Shown: positions 51,077-61,311, counted from the stretch's first letter. The stretch is 64,000 bases of DNA from Flavobacterium acetivorans (GCF_020911885.1 NZ_CP087132.1:1488001-1552000), one strand, 5' to 3'. A program made the numbers and translations. Notes: generated from the letters alone by a model not told the origin.

Positions 51077-51841
51077 TTATAAATGGCTTTCTGTTAGCCA
51101 CTCTTCGAGTAGGCGATTGAATTCCTGTGGTTGTTCCATCATGGCCGCATGTCCACACTTGTCTATCCAGTATAAGTTGGAGTTAGGAAGTAATTTGTTG
51201 AATTCTTCTGCGACTTCTGGTGGCGTAACTTTATCGTTTTTTCCCCAGATTATACAAGTTTTAACGTGCATTTTAGGTAAGTCTTTTGCCATGTTGTGAC
51301 GAATGGCGCTTTTGGCAATCGTCAGGGTTTTTATTAGTTTTATTCTGTCATTAACTGTGGCATAAACTTCGTCAATAAGTTCTGGTGTGGCAATTTTAGG
51401 GTCGTAGAATACGTCTTCGGCTTTTTTCTTGATGTATTCATAGTCGCCTCTTTTTGGGTAGCTGTCACCCATGGCGCTTTCGTATAATCCGGAACTACCT
51501 GTAATAACTAGTCCGGCAACTTTTTCAGGATACATTTTAGTGTGGTATAAGGCGATATGGCCTCCTAGTGAATTTCCTAAAAGGATGACTCTGTCGAATC
51601 CTTTGAAAGTGATGAAATTTTTAACGTAAATGGCGAAACTTTTAACGTTCGTTTTTAGAATGTTTTGGGTGTATATAGGTAAATCTGGGATGACTATTTT
51701 ATATCCTTTTTTAGAGAAGTGGCTCGCAACTGCGTCAAAATTACTCAAGCCTCCCATCAGGCCGTGTAAAATTACAATTGGAGTTCCCTCTCCTGCTTCA
51801 TAATAGCTGTATTTACCTTCTTTCTTATAGTTTTTTTCCAT
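51077..51841 (-). CDS. Alpha/beta hydrolase
   Basis: A 254-residue alpha/beta-hydrolase-fold enzyme. The oxyanion-hole segment is ILHGLMGG, the nucleophile Ser91 lies in LLGNSLGGH, and the C-terminal WGKNDKVTPP (Asp) and DKCGHAAMMEQP (His) complete the triad. The substrate is unknown. The ATG at 51841 follows a -7 element at 51878-51871; the frame stays open further up but that part would be leader. Probably cotranscribed with engB. Confidence 0.9.
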   Translation of the reverse strand: MEKNYKKEGKYSYYEAGEGTPIVILHGLMGGLSNFDAVASHFSKKGYKIVIPDLPIYTQNILKTNVKSFAIYVKNFITFKGFDRVILLGNSLGGHIALYHTKMYPEKVAGLVITGSSGLYESAMGDSYPKRGDYEYIKKKAEDVFYDPKIATPELIDEVYATVNDRIKLIKTLTIAKSAIRHNMAKDLPKMHVKTCIIWGKNDKVTPPEVAEEFNKLLPNSNLYWIDKCGHAAMMEQPQEFNRLLEEWLTESHL

Positions 51842-51870
51842 GTTTTTTGGATGGTGATTTTCAATTTTCA

Positions 51871-51878
51871 CAAATATA
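51871..51878 (-). promoter_or_regulatory. -7 element of the hydrolase/engB unit
   Basis: The minus strand reads TATATTTG (TAnnTTTG), 30 bp upstream of the ATG at 51841. Confidence 0.6.
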
Positions 51879-52111
51879 GGATTTAATAAATTAAAATGAA
51901 TTTTTGAGAACTTTTTTTTGTTTTTCAATCCTTTTTATTGAAGTGGAAAAGATGGTTTTTTAAGACTTTTTGTGTTCAAAATAATGTGATTTTGGGTTGG
52001 GATTTTATTCGTATTGTTTGTTGTTTTTTGTCTTGTATGAACATTCTTGCAAGGATACTTTGGGATAGCTAATCTATTGACAGTCTAAAAATTAAGGGTT
52101 TTTTGTAAAAA
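51879..52111. other. Intergenic stretch before the dcw cluster
   Basis: The gap between the hydrolase ATG (51841) and mraZ (52206) is 364 bp. This middle part is T-rich and holds no convincing gene, RNA or repeat that I can see. The promoter of the hydrolase lies on its left edge and the MraZ-box region on its right. Confidence 0.5.
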
Positions 52112-52157
52112 GTGGTTAAACTTATTAACAAAGTGGTAGATTGTGGTAAATGGTGGT
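52112..52157 (+). promoter_or_regulatory. Probable MraZ operator: GTGGT box array
   Basis: GTGGT occurs at 52112, 52133, 52143 and 52153. The last three are exactly 10 bp apart, and the first is 21 bp before them. MraZ of other bacteria binds direct TGGG(N)-type repeats with the same 10-bp period ahead of its own operon. The boxes end 12 bp before the -7 element, covering the -33 region. This is consistent with autorepression. Confidence 0.75.
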
Positions 52158-52168
52158 AATTTTTTTTA

Positions 52169-52176
52169 TATTTTTG
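52169..52176 (+). promoter_or_regulatory. -7 element of the dcw cluster promoter
   Basis: TATTTTTG matches TAnnTTTG, 30 bp upstream of the mraZ start and directly after the GTGGT boxes. Confidence 0.65.
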
Positions 52177-52205
52177 CTCTACATCAATTTTAATAAAAAA
52201 CGCGC

Positions 52206-52679
52206 TTGAACACGATTGTAGGGACATATGAATGTAAAGTCGATGCTAAAGGAAGGGTCTTGTTGCCGTCTCCTTTGAAAAAGCAATTGGCTACTTCACT
52301 TCAAAGCGGTTTCGTTTTGAAGCGTTCTGTTTTTCAGCCTTGTTTAGAGTTGTATCCAATGGAGGAGTGGGATTTGATGATGCAAAAAATCAACAAGCTC
52401 AATCGTTTTGTTAAGAAGAATAATGATTTTATTAGAAGGTTTACAGCGGGTGTAAAAATAGTTGAAATAGATGCTTTGGGGAGACTTTTGGTGCCTAAAG
52501 ATTTAGTGGTTTTTGCAAGTATAGCTAAGGATGTTGTTTTTTCTTCGGCAGTGAATATAGTTGAGATTTGGGATAAAGACTTGTATGAGAAATCGATAAG
52601 CGGTGAAGATATTGATTTTGCCGATTTAGCAGAAGAAGTAATGGGAAATATAAATGACGACGACAATGGAATATCATAA
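52206..52679 (+). CDS. mraZ: Transcriptional regulator / division protein MraZ
   Basis: A 157-residue protein with two tandem SpoVT/AbrB-like (swapped-hairpin) DNA-binding domains: GTYECKVDAKGRVLLP (residues about 6-21) and KIVEIDALGRLLVPKDL (about 83-99). MraZ represses the dcw operon in other bacteria. The start codon is TTG at 52206, which gives the conserved N-terminus (MNTIVGTYECKVDAKGR). It is the first gene of the dcw cluster and overlaps rsmH by 26 bp. GTGGT boxes lie upstream. Confidence 0.95.
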   Translation: MNTIVGTYECKVDAKGRVLLPSPLKKQLATSLQSGFVLKRSVFQPCLELYPMEEWDLMMQKINKLNRFVKKNNDFIRRFTAGVKIVEIDALGRLLVPKDLVVFASIAKDVVFSSAVNIVEIWDKDLYEKSISGEDIDFADLAEEVMGNINDDDNGIS

Positions 52680-53562
52680 TCCGGTTTTGCTTCAGGAATC
52701 AGTTGATGGTTTAAATATTAAGCCTGATGGGGTGTATGTTGATGTGACCTTCGGTGGAGGTGGGCATTCAAAAGAAATTTTAAGAAGATTAGGTCCAAAC
52801 GGTAAGTTGTTTGCTTTTGATCAGGATGAGGATGCTCTCGCTAATGCTTTGTCTGATGAGAGATTTGTTCTTATTAATGAAAATTTCAGGTTCATTAAGC
52901 GTTTTTTGCGTTTTCATGGTGTAAAGAGTGTAGATGGGATTTTGGCTGATTTAGGAGTTTCTTCTCATCAGTTTGATGTTGCTGAAAGAGGTTTTTCTAC
53001 TCGATTTGATGCTGGTTTGGATATGAGAATGAGTCAGAAAAATGATCTTAATGCGTACCGAGTTGTAAATGAATATGATGAGGTAAATTTAAAAAGAGTT
53101 TTTTTAGATTATGGTGAATTAAAAAGTGCTCCTGCTTTGGCAAGAACAATTGTTGAGGCAAGGGAGAAACAATCGATCAAGACTACAGATGAACTGAAAG
53201 AGGTTTTGGCTAAATATTTACCTGAAAAAGTTAGAAATAAAATTTTGGCTCAAATTTATCAAGCCATTCGAATTGAAGTCAATCAGGAAATGGATGTTTT
53301 GAAGGAGTTTCTGGAGCAATCCTTGGAGATCTTGAGTCCAGGCGGAAGATTGAGTGTTATTTCTTATCATTCATTGGAAGACAGGTTGGTGAAACGATTT
53401 ATGAAGAATGGAATGTTCGAAGGAGAACCGGAGCGTGATTTTTTTGGAAATTTTTCAGTTCCGTTTAAAACAATAGGAAAGCTAATTATTCCGGATCAAG
53501 AGGAGATTAGGATAAACAATAGAGCGCGAAGTGCAAAATTAAGGATAGCAGAAAAGATATAA
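52654..53562 (+). CDS. rsmH: 16S rRNA (cytosine-1402-N4)-methyltransferase
   Basis: A 302-residue SAM-dependent methyltransferase (MraW/RsmH) acting on C1402 of 16S rRNA. Motifs: EYHNPVLLQESVDGL, VDVTFGGGGHSKEIL (motif I), GILADLGVSSHQFD, RGFSTRFDAGLDMRM, and the C-terminal VISYHSLEDRLVKRFM. Either ATG 52654 or ATG 52666 could be the start; both overlap mraZ. Confidence 0.96.
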   Translation: MTTTMEYHNPVLLQESVDGLNIKPDGVYVDVTFGGGGHSKEILRRLGPNGKLFAFDQDEDALANALSDERFVLINENFRFIKRFLRFHGVKSVDGILADLGVSSHQFDVAERGFSTRFDAGLDMRMSQKNDLNAYRVVNEYDEVNLKRVFLDYGELKSAPALARTIVEAREKQSIKTTDELKEVLAKYLPEKVRNKILAQIYQAIRIEVNQEMDVLKEFLEQSLEILSPGGRLSVISYHSLEDRLVKRFMKNGMFEGEPERDFFGNFSVPFKTIGKLIIPDQEEIRINNRARSAKLRIAEKI

Positions 53563-53571
53563 TTATAAGGT

Positions 53572-53919
53572 ATGAAATACGGTGTGTATAACATATTAAA
53601 AGCAAGGTTTCTTATCGATGATGATGCGGTTAAAAATTGGCGCTTTATCGTTTTTCTTATTTTGCTGGCTATAATTATGATTGCTAATACGCAACGTTTT
53701 GAGCAAAAAGTGTTTATGATTGCCGGGTTGACAAATGAAGTGAAAGAACTGCGATCAGAGTTTGTAGATAAGCGTTCTCAGTTAATGAAATTAAAAATGG
53801 AGTCGACTGTTTCAGAGAAAATGCTCGAAAGACAAATTTTTCCATCAACAGTTCCTCCAGTTAAGATTAAGGTAAAAAAAGAAGAGGAAAAAAGTTTTCT
53901 TAAAAAAATATGGCAGTAG
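53572..53919 (+). CDS. ftsL: FtsL-like division protein
   Basis: A 115-residue bitopic protein with a cytosolic N-terminus of about 23 residues, one membrane helix (about residues 24-40; FIVFLILLAIIMIA) and a periplasmic coiled coil (about 45-85). This topology and the place between rsmH and the division transpeptidase gene identify FtsL; sequence alone would be weak, as the family diverges fast. It overlaps the next gene by 10 bp. Confidence 0.85.
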   Translation: MKYGVYNILKARFLIDDDAVKNWRFIVFLILLAIIMIANTQRFEQKVFMIAGLTNEVKELRSEFVDKRSQLMKLKMESTVSEKMLERQIFPSTVPPVKIKVKKEEEKSFLKKIWQ

Positions 53920-55913
53920 AAGATAAACAAATATCGTATAGAATCTATCTGGTTGCTTTTGCTATTTTTTTGATAGCCATTGCGATAGCTGTAAAGTTAA
54001 CTAATATCCAATGGGTGGAAGGGGATTATTATCGAAAATTAGCCAAAGAAAGAACGGTTAAGAACTTCGTTATTCCTTCTAATAAAGGAAATATTTATTC
54101 GGCTGATGGGAGCCTATTAGCGACATCGATACCAAATTATGAGATACGATTTGATGCTCTTGCGCCTAAAAAAGAAAATTTTGATAAAAATGTCGAGTCC
54201 TTATCGGATTCATTGGCGTCTATTTTAGGAAAATCCAGTGGTTTTTATTTAAATGAGCTTAGGAAAGCTAGAGCAAATAAGAATCGTTATTATTTAATTG
54301 CACGCAATTTAAGTTACACTGAATATGTGAAAATTAAAAGTTTCCCTTTGTTTAATCTTGGAGCAAACAAAGGAGGTATTATAATTGAACAAAAAACAAT
54401 CAGAGAACATCCAATAGGTAAAATTGCGGAAAGAACTATTGGTTATGAGAGAAAAAGGCCTGACGGGACTTTTGACGGAAAAGGAATCGAATGGGCTTAC
54501 AGAGATTATCTAAATGGAAAAGACGGTAAGGTTTTAAAACAAAAAATTGCAAAAGGCCAATGGAAACCAATCAGAGATGTTAATGAAATAGATCCTCGAG
54601 ATGGTTATGATGTGATTTCTACCATTGATGTTTATATTCAGGATATAGCTCATCATGCTTTGTTGAAACAATTGGAGGATTTTGAGGCGGATCATGGCTG
54701 TGTTGTAGTTATGGAAACTAATACCGGTCATGTAAAAGCCATTTCGAATTTAGGAAGGGATAAAAATGGAGGCTATTATGAGACCACTAATTATGCCGTT
54801 GCAGAGTCTCATGAGCCGGGTTCTACATTTAAGCTGGTTGATTTAATGGCTATTTTGGAAGACAAAGTTGCAGATACTAGTACCGTTTATGATACTAATG
54901 GGGGCGAAGTAAGATATTCGGGAAAAGTAGTAAGGGATTCTAAAAAAGGGGGGTATGGAAAAGTTTCTTTGGCTAGAGGATTTGAATTATCGTCAAATAC
55001 AGTAGTAGCACAAGCGGTTTATGATAATTATAAAAACAATCCTTCTAGGTTTATTAAACATGTTAATTCGTACGGATTTAATAAAAAATTAAATATGGAT
55101 TTTAAGGGAGAAGGAAGACCCTATATTCCGCAGCCAAGCGATAAAAACTGGTCAAATATTTCGCTTCCTTGGATGGCTTTTGGCTACGGTGTTTCGGTAA
55201 CTCCAATGCAAACTTTAACTTTTTACAATGCGGTTGCCAATAATGGGGAAATGGTAAAACCGCAATTTGTTTCTGAAATTAAAGAATGGAACCGAACGAT
55301 TGTAAAAAAAGAGAAAGAAGTTATTAATCCAAAGGTTTGCTCTCCGGAGACGCTCTCAAAAGTAAAAGCGGTATTAGCCAATGTGGTTAAGAAAGGAACG
55401 GGTTCTAAATTGTACTCCAAAGATTTTTCAATGGCGGGTAAAACGGGTACGGTTAAAGTGAATTACGGGAAAAATGATGGAACAAGCTTTTATTATGCTT
55501 CTTCATTTGTGGGGTATTTCCCTTCTGACAAGCCAAAGTATTCCTGCATAGTGGTGGTGCATAAGCCAAGTACAGCAAGAAACAATTATTATGGTGCCGA
55601 TGTCGCTGGGCCTGTTTTTAAAAGAATCGCACAGAAAATTTTCACTGATGCTCCTTCAACGAATGAAATTAAAAAGTTGAATAGAAAGATTCCAAAACAG
55701 GAAGAAAGTTACAATACTTATTTTGCCAAGGTGCAAAAACAGCAACAGTCAATTCCTAATGTTAAAGGAATGCCGGCTATGGATGCAATTGCATTGTTAG
55801 AGAATTTAGGTTTAAAAGTAAGAGCTGTTGGAATAGGAAAAGTAAAAAATCAATCCCTTCAAGCGGGTCAGGATATAATGAAAAACGCAACCATAACACT
55901 AGAATTATTGTGA
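53910..55913 (+). CDS. ftsI: Division-specific peptidoglycan transpeptidase (PBP3/FtsI type) with PASTA domain
   Basis: A 667-residue class B penicillin-binding protein. It has one N-terminal membrane helix (about residues 11-28) and a pedestal domain. The transpeptidase domain has active-site Ser305-x2-Lys308 (EPGSTFK), the SxN motif Ser361-Ser362-Asn363, and Lys511-Thr-Gly (AGKTGTVKV). A single PASTA domain occupies about residues 605-667 (IPNVKGMPAMDAIALLENLG...). PASTA at the end of FtsI is usual in Bacteroidota. It cross-links septal peptidoglycan with FtsW as partner. Confidence 0.95.
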   Translation: MAVEDKQISYRIYLVAFAIFLIAIAIAVKLTNIQWVEGDYYRKLAKERTVKNFVIPSNKGNIYSADGSLLATSIPNYEIRFDALAPKKENFDKNVESLSDSLASILGKSSGFYLNELRKARANKNRYYLIARNLSYTEYVKIKSFPLFNLGANKGGIIIEQKTIREHPIGKIAERTIGYERKRPDGTFDGKGIEWAYRDYLNGKDGKVLKQKIAKGQWKPIRDVNEIDPRDGYDVISTIDVYIQDIAHHALLKQLEDFEADHGCVVVMETNTGHVKAISNLGRDKNGGYYETTNYAVAESHEPGSTFKLVDLMAILEDKVADTSTVYDTNGGEVRYSGKVVRDSKKGGYGKVSLARGFELSSNTVVAQAVYDNYKNNPSRFIKHVNSYGFNKKLNMDFKGEGRPYIPQPSDKNWSNISLPWMAFGYGVSVTPMQTLTFYNAVANNGEMVKPQFVSEIKEWNRTIVKKEKEVINPKVCSPETLSKVKAVLANVVKKGTGSKLYSKDFSMAGKTGTVKVNYGKNDGTSFYYASSFVGYFPSDKPKYSCIVVVHKPSTARNNYYGADVAGPVFKRIAQKIFTDAPSTNEIKKLNRKIPKQEESYNTYFAKVQKQQQSIPNVKGMPAMDAIALLENLGLKVRAVGIGKVKNQSLQAGQDIMKNATITLELL

Positions 55914-55915
55914 TT

Positions 55916-57373
55916 ATGCTAAAAGATATATTGTATAAAGTAGCTATTGAAGTGGTTCATGGTTCAACGGATGTTTCCATTGGTAAAATTGAATTTGATT
56001 CTAGAAAAATTGAACAAAAGGATGTTTTTGTAGCAATACGAGGATCAATTTCGGATGGACATGATTACATTCAAAAAGCAATTGAGTTAGGAGCTGTAGC
56101 GATTGTTTGTGATACTTTTCCAGAGAATTTTGAAAAAGAGATTACCTATATTCAAGTTAAAGACACGAATAAAGCGTTGGCCTTTATGGCGGCTAATTAT
56201 TTTGGAAATCCTTCCGAAAAATTAAAACTAGTAGGTATAACCGGTACAAACGGGAAAACTACTATTGCTTCGTTGTTATACCAATTATTTAAAAAAGCAG
56301 GTTTCAAAGTTGGTTTATTGTCTACGGTAAAAATAATGGTGGATGATCTTGAGTACAAAGCGACACACACAACACCAGATTCCATAACCATTAATCATTA
56401 TTTGAAAGAGATGATTGATGCCGGTGCCGAATATTGTTTCATGGAAGTGAGTTCTCATGGGATTCATCAAGAAAGAACTGAAGCCTTGCATTTTGCCGGA
56501 GGTGTATTCACTAATTTATCTCACGATCATTTGGATTACCATCCTACTTTTTCGGAGTATAGAGACGTGAAAAAGTCATTTTTTGATAATTTGCCTAAAA
56601 CAGCTTTTGCCCTGTCAAATATTGACGATAAAAATGGGACGATTATGTTGCAAAATACATTGGCCAAAAAACGTACTTATGCTTTGAAATCCTATTCGGA
56701 TTATAAGGCGCAAATTCTTGAAAACCAATTATCAGGTTTGTTGTTGAAGGTTGATGGCAATGAAGTTTGGGTAAAACTAATCGGAACTTTTAATGCTTAT
56801 AATGTTTTGGCTATTTATGGAACCGCGATTGAGTTGGGCTTAGATAGTCTGGAAACACTCCGTTTATTGTCTGAGTTGGAAAGTGTTTCGGGAAGATTTC
56901 AATACATCGTTTCCGATACTAATATTACTGCAATTGTAGATTATGCACATACCCCAGATGCTTTGGAAAATGTGTTGAAAACAATTAATGATATTCGGAC
57001 CAAAAATGAACAACTGATTACTGTTGTGGGTTGCGGAGGAAATAGAGATAAAACCAAGCGACCAATTATGGCCGGAATTGCTTCTGATTTGAGTGATAAA
57101 GCGATATTGACTTCTGATAATCCAAGAAATGAAGATCCGGAAACGATTATTCATGAAATGGAGCAAGGGGTTGCAGCTCAGAATTATAAAAAAGTGTTAG
57201 CAATCACTGATAGAAAACAAGCGATAAAAACAGCTTGTCAACTGGCTCAAACCAATGATATTATTTTGATTGCTGGAAAAGGACATGAAACCTATCAGGA
57301 AATAAATGGTGTGCGTCATCATTTTGATGATATGGAAATAGTTAAAGAAATATTAGAACAACTTCATAAATAG
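55916..57373 (+). CDS. murE: UDP-N-acetylmuramoyl-tripeptide synthetase (meso-DAP-adding MurE)
   Basis: A 485-residue Mur ligase that adds the third peptide residue to UDP-MurNAc-L-Ala-D-Glu. The ATP loop is [10 protein letters not shown]; the DNPR motif (about residues 401-404, [12 protein letters not shown]) is the signature of enzymes using meso-diaminopimelate rather than lysine. The carbamylated-Lys and DYAHTPD regions are present. ATG 55916 is preferred over GTG 55910; it starts 2 bp after the ftsI stop. Confidence 0.95.
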   Translation: MLKDILYKVAIEVVHGSTDVSIGKIEFDSRKIEQKDVFVAIRGSISDGHDYIQKAIELGAVAIVCDTFPENFEKEITYIQVKDTNKALAFMAANYFGNPSEKLKLVGITGTNGKTTIASLLYQLFKKAGFKVGLLSTVKIMVDDLEYKATHTTPDSITINHYLKEMIDAGAEYCFMEVSSHGIHQERTEALHFAGGVFTNLSHDHLDYHPTFSEYRDVKKSFFDNLPKTAFALSNIDDKNGTIMLQNTLAKKRTYALKSYSDYKAQILENQLSGLLLKVDGNEVWVKLIGTFNAYNVLAIYGTAIELGLDSLETLRLLSELESVSGRFQYIVSDTNITAIVDYAHTPDALENVLKTINDIRTKNEQLITVVGCGGNRDKTKRPIMAGIASDLSDKAILTSDNPRNEDPETIIHEMEQGVAAQNYKKVLAITDRKQAIKTACQLAQTNDIILIAGKGHETYQEINGVRHHFDDMEIVKEILEQLHK

Positions 57374-57380
57374 TAAAAAT

Positions 57381-58610
57381 ATGCTGTATTACTTATTTGA
57401 ATATTTAGACAAAACATTAGACGTTTCTGGGACTGGTGTTTTTCAGTACATCACTTTTAGATCGGCACTGGCATTAATGCTTTCCTTGTTGTTGTCTACT
57501 ATTTATGGTAAAAGGATTATTCGCTTTTTGCAAAATCAACAGGTAGGTGAAACTGTGCGAGAGCTGGGATTAGCAGGTCAAAATGAAAAAGCGGGAACAC
57601 CTACCATGGGAGGTTTGATTATCATTTTTGCTACACTAGTGCCTGTTTTGCTGTTTGCTAAACTGCATAATATTTATATCGTGTTGTTGATTGTGACTAC
57701 TTTATGGATGGGGACTATCGGTTTTGTGGATGATTATATTAAGATTTTCAAGAAAGACAAACAGGGTTTAAAAGGGATTTTCAAAGTATTCGGTCAAGTT
57801 GGTTTAGGCTTAATTGTAGGTTTTGTTCTTTATTTTCATCCTGGAGTGACCGTAAGAAAAGATACTGGTAAAACAGATGTCTTTAAAGTTACAACGGAGA
57901 ATGTCATCACCCAAGCGCCTCTAGAAGAGAAATCTACAGCTACGACCATTCCGTTTTTTAAAAATAATGAGTTTGATTATGCAGAGTTGTTGGCTTGGAC
58001 CGGAGAAGGTTATGAAAAATGGGCTTGGTTGATATTTATTCCGGTTGTGATTTTTATTATTACGGCGGTTTCTAACGGAGCTAATTTAACTGATGGAATT
58101 GATGGACTCGCTGCGGGAACTTCGGCAGTATCAGTTTTGGCATTGGGGATATTTACTTTCGTTTCAGGAAATATTATTTTCTCTAATTATCTTAATATAA
58201 TGTACATCCCCAATTCAGGCGAAATGACTGTATTTATTGCGGCATTTGTTGGCTCGTTAATTGGATTTCTATGGTACAATTCGTATCCGGCATCTGTATT
58301 TATGGGGGATACGGGAAGTTTGACTATTGGTGGAATCATTGCAGTTTTGGCAATTGCTGTTCGAAAAGAATTATTGATTCCATTATTGTGCGGGATATTT
58401 TTGGTCGAAAATTTCTCAGTTGTTTTACAAGTCAGTTATTTTAAATATACCAAAAAACGTTTTGGCGAAGGACGTAGGATATTTTTAATGTCGCCTCTTC
58501 ACCATCATTATCAAAAGAAAGGTTATCATGAGAGTAAAATTGTAACCCGATTTTGGATTGTTGCAATCATGTTGGCTATACTATCAATTGTCACTTTAAA
58601 ACTAAGATAG
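57381..58610 (+). CDS. mraY: Phospho-N-acetylmuramoyl-pentapeptide transferase
   Basis: A 409-residue polytopic membrane enzyme that makes lipid I from UDP-MurNAc-pentapeptide and undecaprenyl phosphate. Motifs: [13 protein letters not shown] (residues about 72-84), FVDDYIKI (Asp-Asp pair), [12 protein letters not shown], and [19 protein letters not shown]. An extra hydrophilic segment of about 60 residues (about 155-215) between helices is longer than in E. coli and is usual in this phylum. Confidence 0.96.
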   Translation: MLYYLFEYLDKTLDVSGTGVFQYITFRSALALMLSLLLSTIYGKRIIRFLQNQQVGETVRELGLAGQNEKAGTPTMGGLIIIFATLVPVLLFAKLHNIYIVLLIVTTLWMGTIGFVDDYIKIFKKDKQGLKGIFKVFGQVGLGLIVGFVLYFHPGVTVRKDTGKTDVFKVTTENVITQAPLEEKSTATTIPFFKNNEFDYAELLAWTGEGYEKWAWLIFIPVVIFIITAVSNGANLTDGIDGLAAGTSAVSVLALGIFTFVSGNIIFSNYLNIMYIPNSGEMTVFIAAFVGSLIGFLWYNSYPASVFMGDTGSLTIGGIIAVLAIAVRKELLIPLLCGIFLVENFSVVLQVSYFKYTKKRFGEGRRIFLMSPLHHHYQKKGYHESKIVTRFWIVAIMLAILSIVTLKLR

Positions 58611-58611
58611 T

Positions 58612-59943
58612 ATGAGATTAGTTGTTTTAGGTGGAGGAGAAAGTGGTGTTGGAACTGCTATCCTTGGAAAGAAAAAAGGATATGATGTTTTTGTATCTGA
58701 TTTTGGAAAAATAAAAGAATCTTACAAAGAAGTTCTGATTAATAATGAGATAGCGTGGGAAGAGGAAAAGCATACCGAAGATTTGATTCTAAATGCCAAT
58801 GTGGTTATGAAAAGTCCGGGGATTCCAGAGAAATCGGCGATTGTTAAAAAACTGGTTGAAAAAGGAATTCCGGTAATTTCTGAAATTGAATTTGCGGCTC
58901 CTTTTACAAAAGCCATTACAATTGGAATAACTGGTAGTAACGGTAAGACGACTACGACAATGTTGACGTATCATCTGCTTAAATCGGCTGGATTGAATGT
59001 GGGTTTAGCGGGAAATGTTGGAAAGAGTTTTGCCTGGCAGGTTGCAGAAAATAATTTTGATTCCTATGTTCTTGAATTGAGTAGTTTTCAACTGGATGGG
59101 ATTGTAAATTATAAGCCACATATAGCCATTATTACCAATATAAGTCCGGATCATTTGGATCGCTATGAATATAATTATCAAAATTATATTGATTCAAAGT
59201 TCCGAATTACAATGAATCAAACTGAGGAAGATTACCTCATTTATGATGCCGATGACGAAGCCATAGAAAAATGGTTGAAAAATAATAAAACGAAAGCTAA
59301 ATTAATTCCTTTTTCATTGACCAAAACATTCAGTGAAGGAGCATATATAAAAAACAATAAAATGGAAGTAATTATCAATAAAGAGGAGTTTTTAATGGAA
59401 ACAGAATCTATTGCCTTAGAAGGAAAACATAATATGAAAAATGCAATGGCAGCAACCTCTGTGGCAAAATTGATGCAAATACGCAAATCAACAATACGTG
59501 AGAGTATGTCTAATTTTCAGGGGGTAGAACACCGTTTGGAAAAGGTTTTGAAAATTCAGAATGTGCAATACATCAATGATTCGAAAGCAACAAACGTGAA
59601 TGCTACTTTTTTCGCTTTGGATAGTATGAATACGCCAACGGTTTGGATTGTTGGTGGTGTTGATAAAGGAAATGATTATAACGAGTTAATGTCGCTAGTA
59701 CGTGAAAAAGTAAAAGCTATTATATGTTTGGGAGTCGACAATAAAAAAATTATCGAAGCTTTTGGAAACGTGGTGGATGTAATGGTTGAAGTTAATACTA
59801 TGAATGATGCAGTGAGAATGGGGCAACGATTGACTGAAAAAGGAGATACTGTTTTATTATCACCGGCTTGTGCCAGTTTTGATTTGTTTGAAAATTATGA
59901 AGACAGAGGGAATCAGTTTAAACAAGCAGTTTATAATTTATAA
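58612..59943 (+). CDS. murD: UDP-N-acetylmuramoylalanine--D-glutamate ligase
   Basis: A 443-residue Mur ligase that adds D-Glu to UDP-MurNAc-L-Ala. It shows an N-terminal Rossmann start RLVVLGGGESGVG, the ATP loop GITGSNGKTTTTML, NISPDHLDRY, VEHRLEKVL, NDSKATNVNATF, and SPACASFDLFENYEDRGNQFK at the C-terminus. Starts 1 bp after the mraY stop. Confidence 0.96.
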   Translation: MRLVVLGGGESGVGTAILGKKKGYDVFVSDFGKIKESYKEVLINNEIAWEEEKHTEDLILNANVVMKSPGIPEKSAIVKKLVEKGIPVISEIEFAAPFTKAITIGITGSNGKTTTTMLTYHLLKSAGLNVGLAGNVGKSFAWQVAENNFDSYVLELSSFQLDGIVNYKPHIAIITNISPDHLDRYEYNYQNYIDSKFRITMNQTEEDYLIYDADDEAIEKWLKNNKTKAKLIPFSLTKTFSEGAYIKNNKMEVIINKEEFLMETESIALEGKHNMKNAMAATSVAKLMQIRKSTIRESMSNFQGVEHRLEKVLKIQNVQYINDSKATNVNATFFALDSMNTPTVWIVGGVDKGNDYNELMSLVREKVKAIICLGVDNKKIIEAFGNVVDVMVEVNTMNDAVRMGQRLTEKGDTVLLSPACASFDLFENYEDRGNQFKQAVYNL

Positions 59944-60024
59944 AAGAATAAGAAATTCAGGATTGAGAATTCCATTATAAGGGCGAAATCCTAATTCCTA
60001 AATTAAAAAAAGTCAAAACCTAAA

Positions 60025-61311
60025 ATGAAACAACTAGTAAGCAAATTAAAAGGAGATAAAGGGATATGGTCGTTTGTGGCCTTATTGGCTTTGTTTTCGT
60101 TTATGCCTGTATTTAGTGCAAGCAGTAATTTAGCTTATTTAGGTCGTGGAACCGGCAATACATTGGGCTATTTGGTAAAGCATTTGGCACATATTGGCTG
60201 CGGTTTTATGATTATTTATTGTATTCATAAAGTTCCGTACCATTATTTTCGCTCTATTTCTAAATGGTTATTGCCGGTAGTTTGGTGTGTTTTGGCCATT
60301 ACAATGATAAAGGGAACGGTGATAGGTGGAGCTAATGCGAGTAGATGGCTTCAAATTCCTGTGGTAGGAATTTCGTTTCAACCCTCGGCTTTTGCGGCTT
60401 TGGTGTTATTTGTTTTTGTGGCTCGTTATTTGTCAAAAACCAGGCAAGAACCTATTGATTTTGTGGAGTCATTTAAAGAGCTTTGGTTGCCAGTTTTTGT
60501 TACGTTGATATTTATTCTTCCTTCGAATTTTTCGACTACAGCCTTAATTTTCTCTATGATAATCATTTTGGTATTCATTGGGAAATATCCTGTAAAATAT
60601 ATTGGTTTTATAATTGGTATGGGTATTTTGGCGCTAGCTTTTTTTATTTTAGTTGCTAAAGCATTTCCGGATGCATTTAAAAACAGGGTGCATACTTGGG
60701 AAAGTCGTGTAGAAAGTTTTATTAGTGATAAACCAGGTGAAGACGATTATCAAATCGAAAAAGCTAAAATTGCGATTGCTTCCGGTAAAATTTATGGATT
60801 GGGTCCGGGAAAAAGCGTTCAAAAAAACTTCTTGCCACAGTCTTCTTCTGATTTCATTTTTGCCATTATTGTTGAGGAATACGGGCTTATAGGAGGTTTA
60901 GGGGTTTTAGCTTTGTATTTATTGTTGCTTTTTCGATTTGTTATCGCCTCGCACAAAGCTAAGACCATGTTTGGCAAATTAGTGGTTGTAGGTTTAGGAT
61001 TTCCTATGATATTTCAGGCCATGATTAATATGGCGGTGGCTGTTGAATTATTGCCCGTAACAGGGCAGACATTGCCGTTAATCAGTAGTGGAGGAACATC
61101 AATTTGGATGACTTGTATTGCGTTGGGAATCATCATTGGGGTGACCAAAAAAGATGAAGAAATTGAAGAGGAATTGAAAGTGGCGGCCAAAAGAGACGAA
61201 GCACTTCAAAAACTGATTGATGCGGAATTGGCTTCGGGTGAAGAAAATTTAGATAATTATTCCATTGAAGATAAAGCAGCAAATCCGATGGATGCGGTTT
61301 TGAATAAATAA
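60025..61311 (+). CDS. ftsW: SEDS family glycosyltransferase FtsW
   Basis: A 428-residue polytopic membrane protein that polymerises septal glycan strands together with FtsI. The SEDS family pattern is clear: GANASRWLQIPVVGISFQPSAF, the central GLGPGKSVQKNFLPQSSSDFIFAIIVEEYG segment, and the C-terminal LPVTGQTLPLISSGGTSIWMT. A charged cytosolic tail of about 55 residues follows the last helix. Confidence 0.96.
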   Translation: MKQLVSKLKGDKGIWSFVALLALFSFMPVFSASSNLAYLGRGTGNTLGYLVKHLAHIGCGFMIIYCIHKVPYHYFRSISKWLLPVVWCVLAITMIKGTVIGGANASRWLQIPVVGISFQPSAFAALVLFVFVARYLSKTRQEPIDFVESFKELWLPVFVTLIFILPSNFSTTALIFSMIIILVFIGKYPVKYIGFIIGMGILALAFFILVAKAFPDAFKNRVHTWESRVESFISDKPGEDDYQIEKAKIAIASGKIYGLGPGKSVQKNFLPQSSSDFIFAIIVEEYGLIGGLGVLALYLLLLFRFVIASHKAKTMFGKLVVVGLGFPMIFQAMINMAVAVELLPVTGQTLPLISSGGTSIWMTCIALGIIIGVTKKDEEIEEELKVAAKRDEALQKLIDAELASGEENLDNYSIEDKAANPMDAVLNK

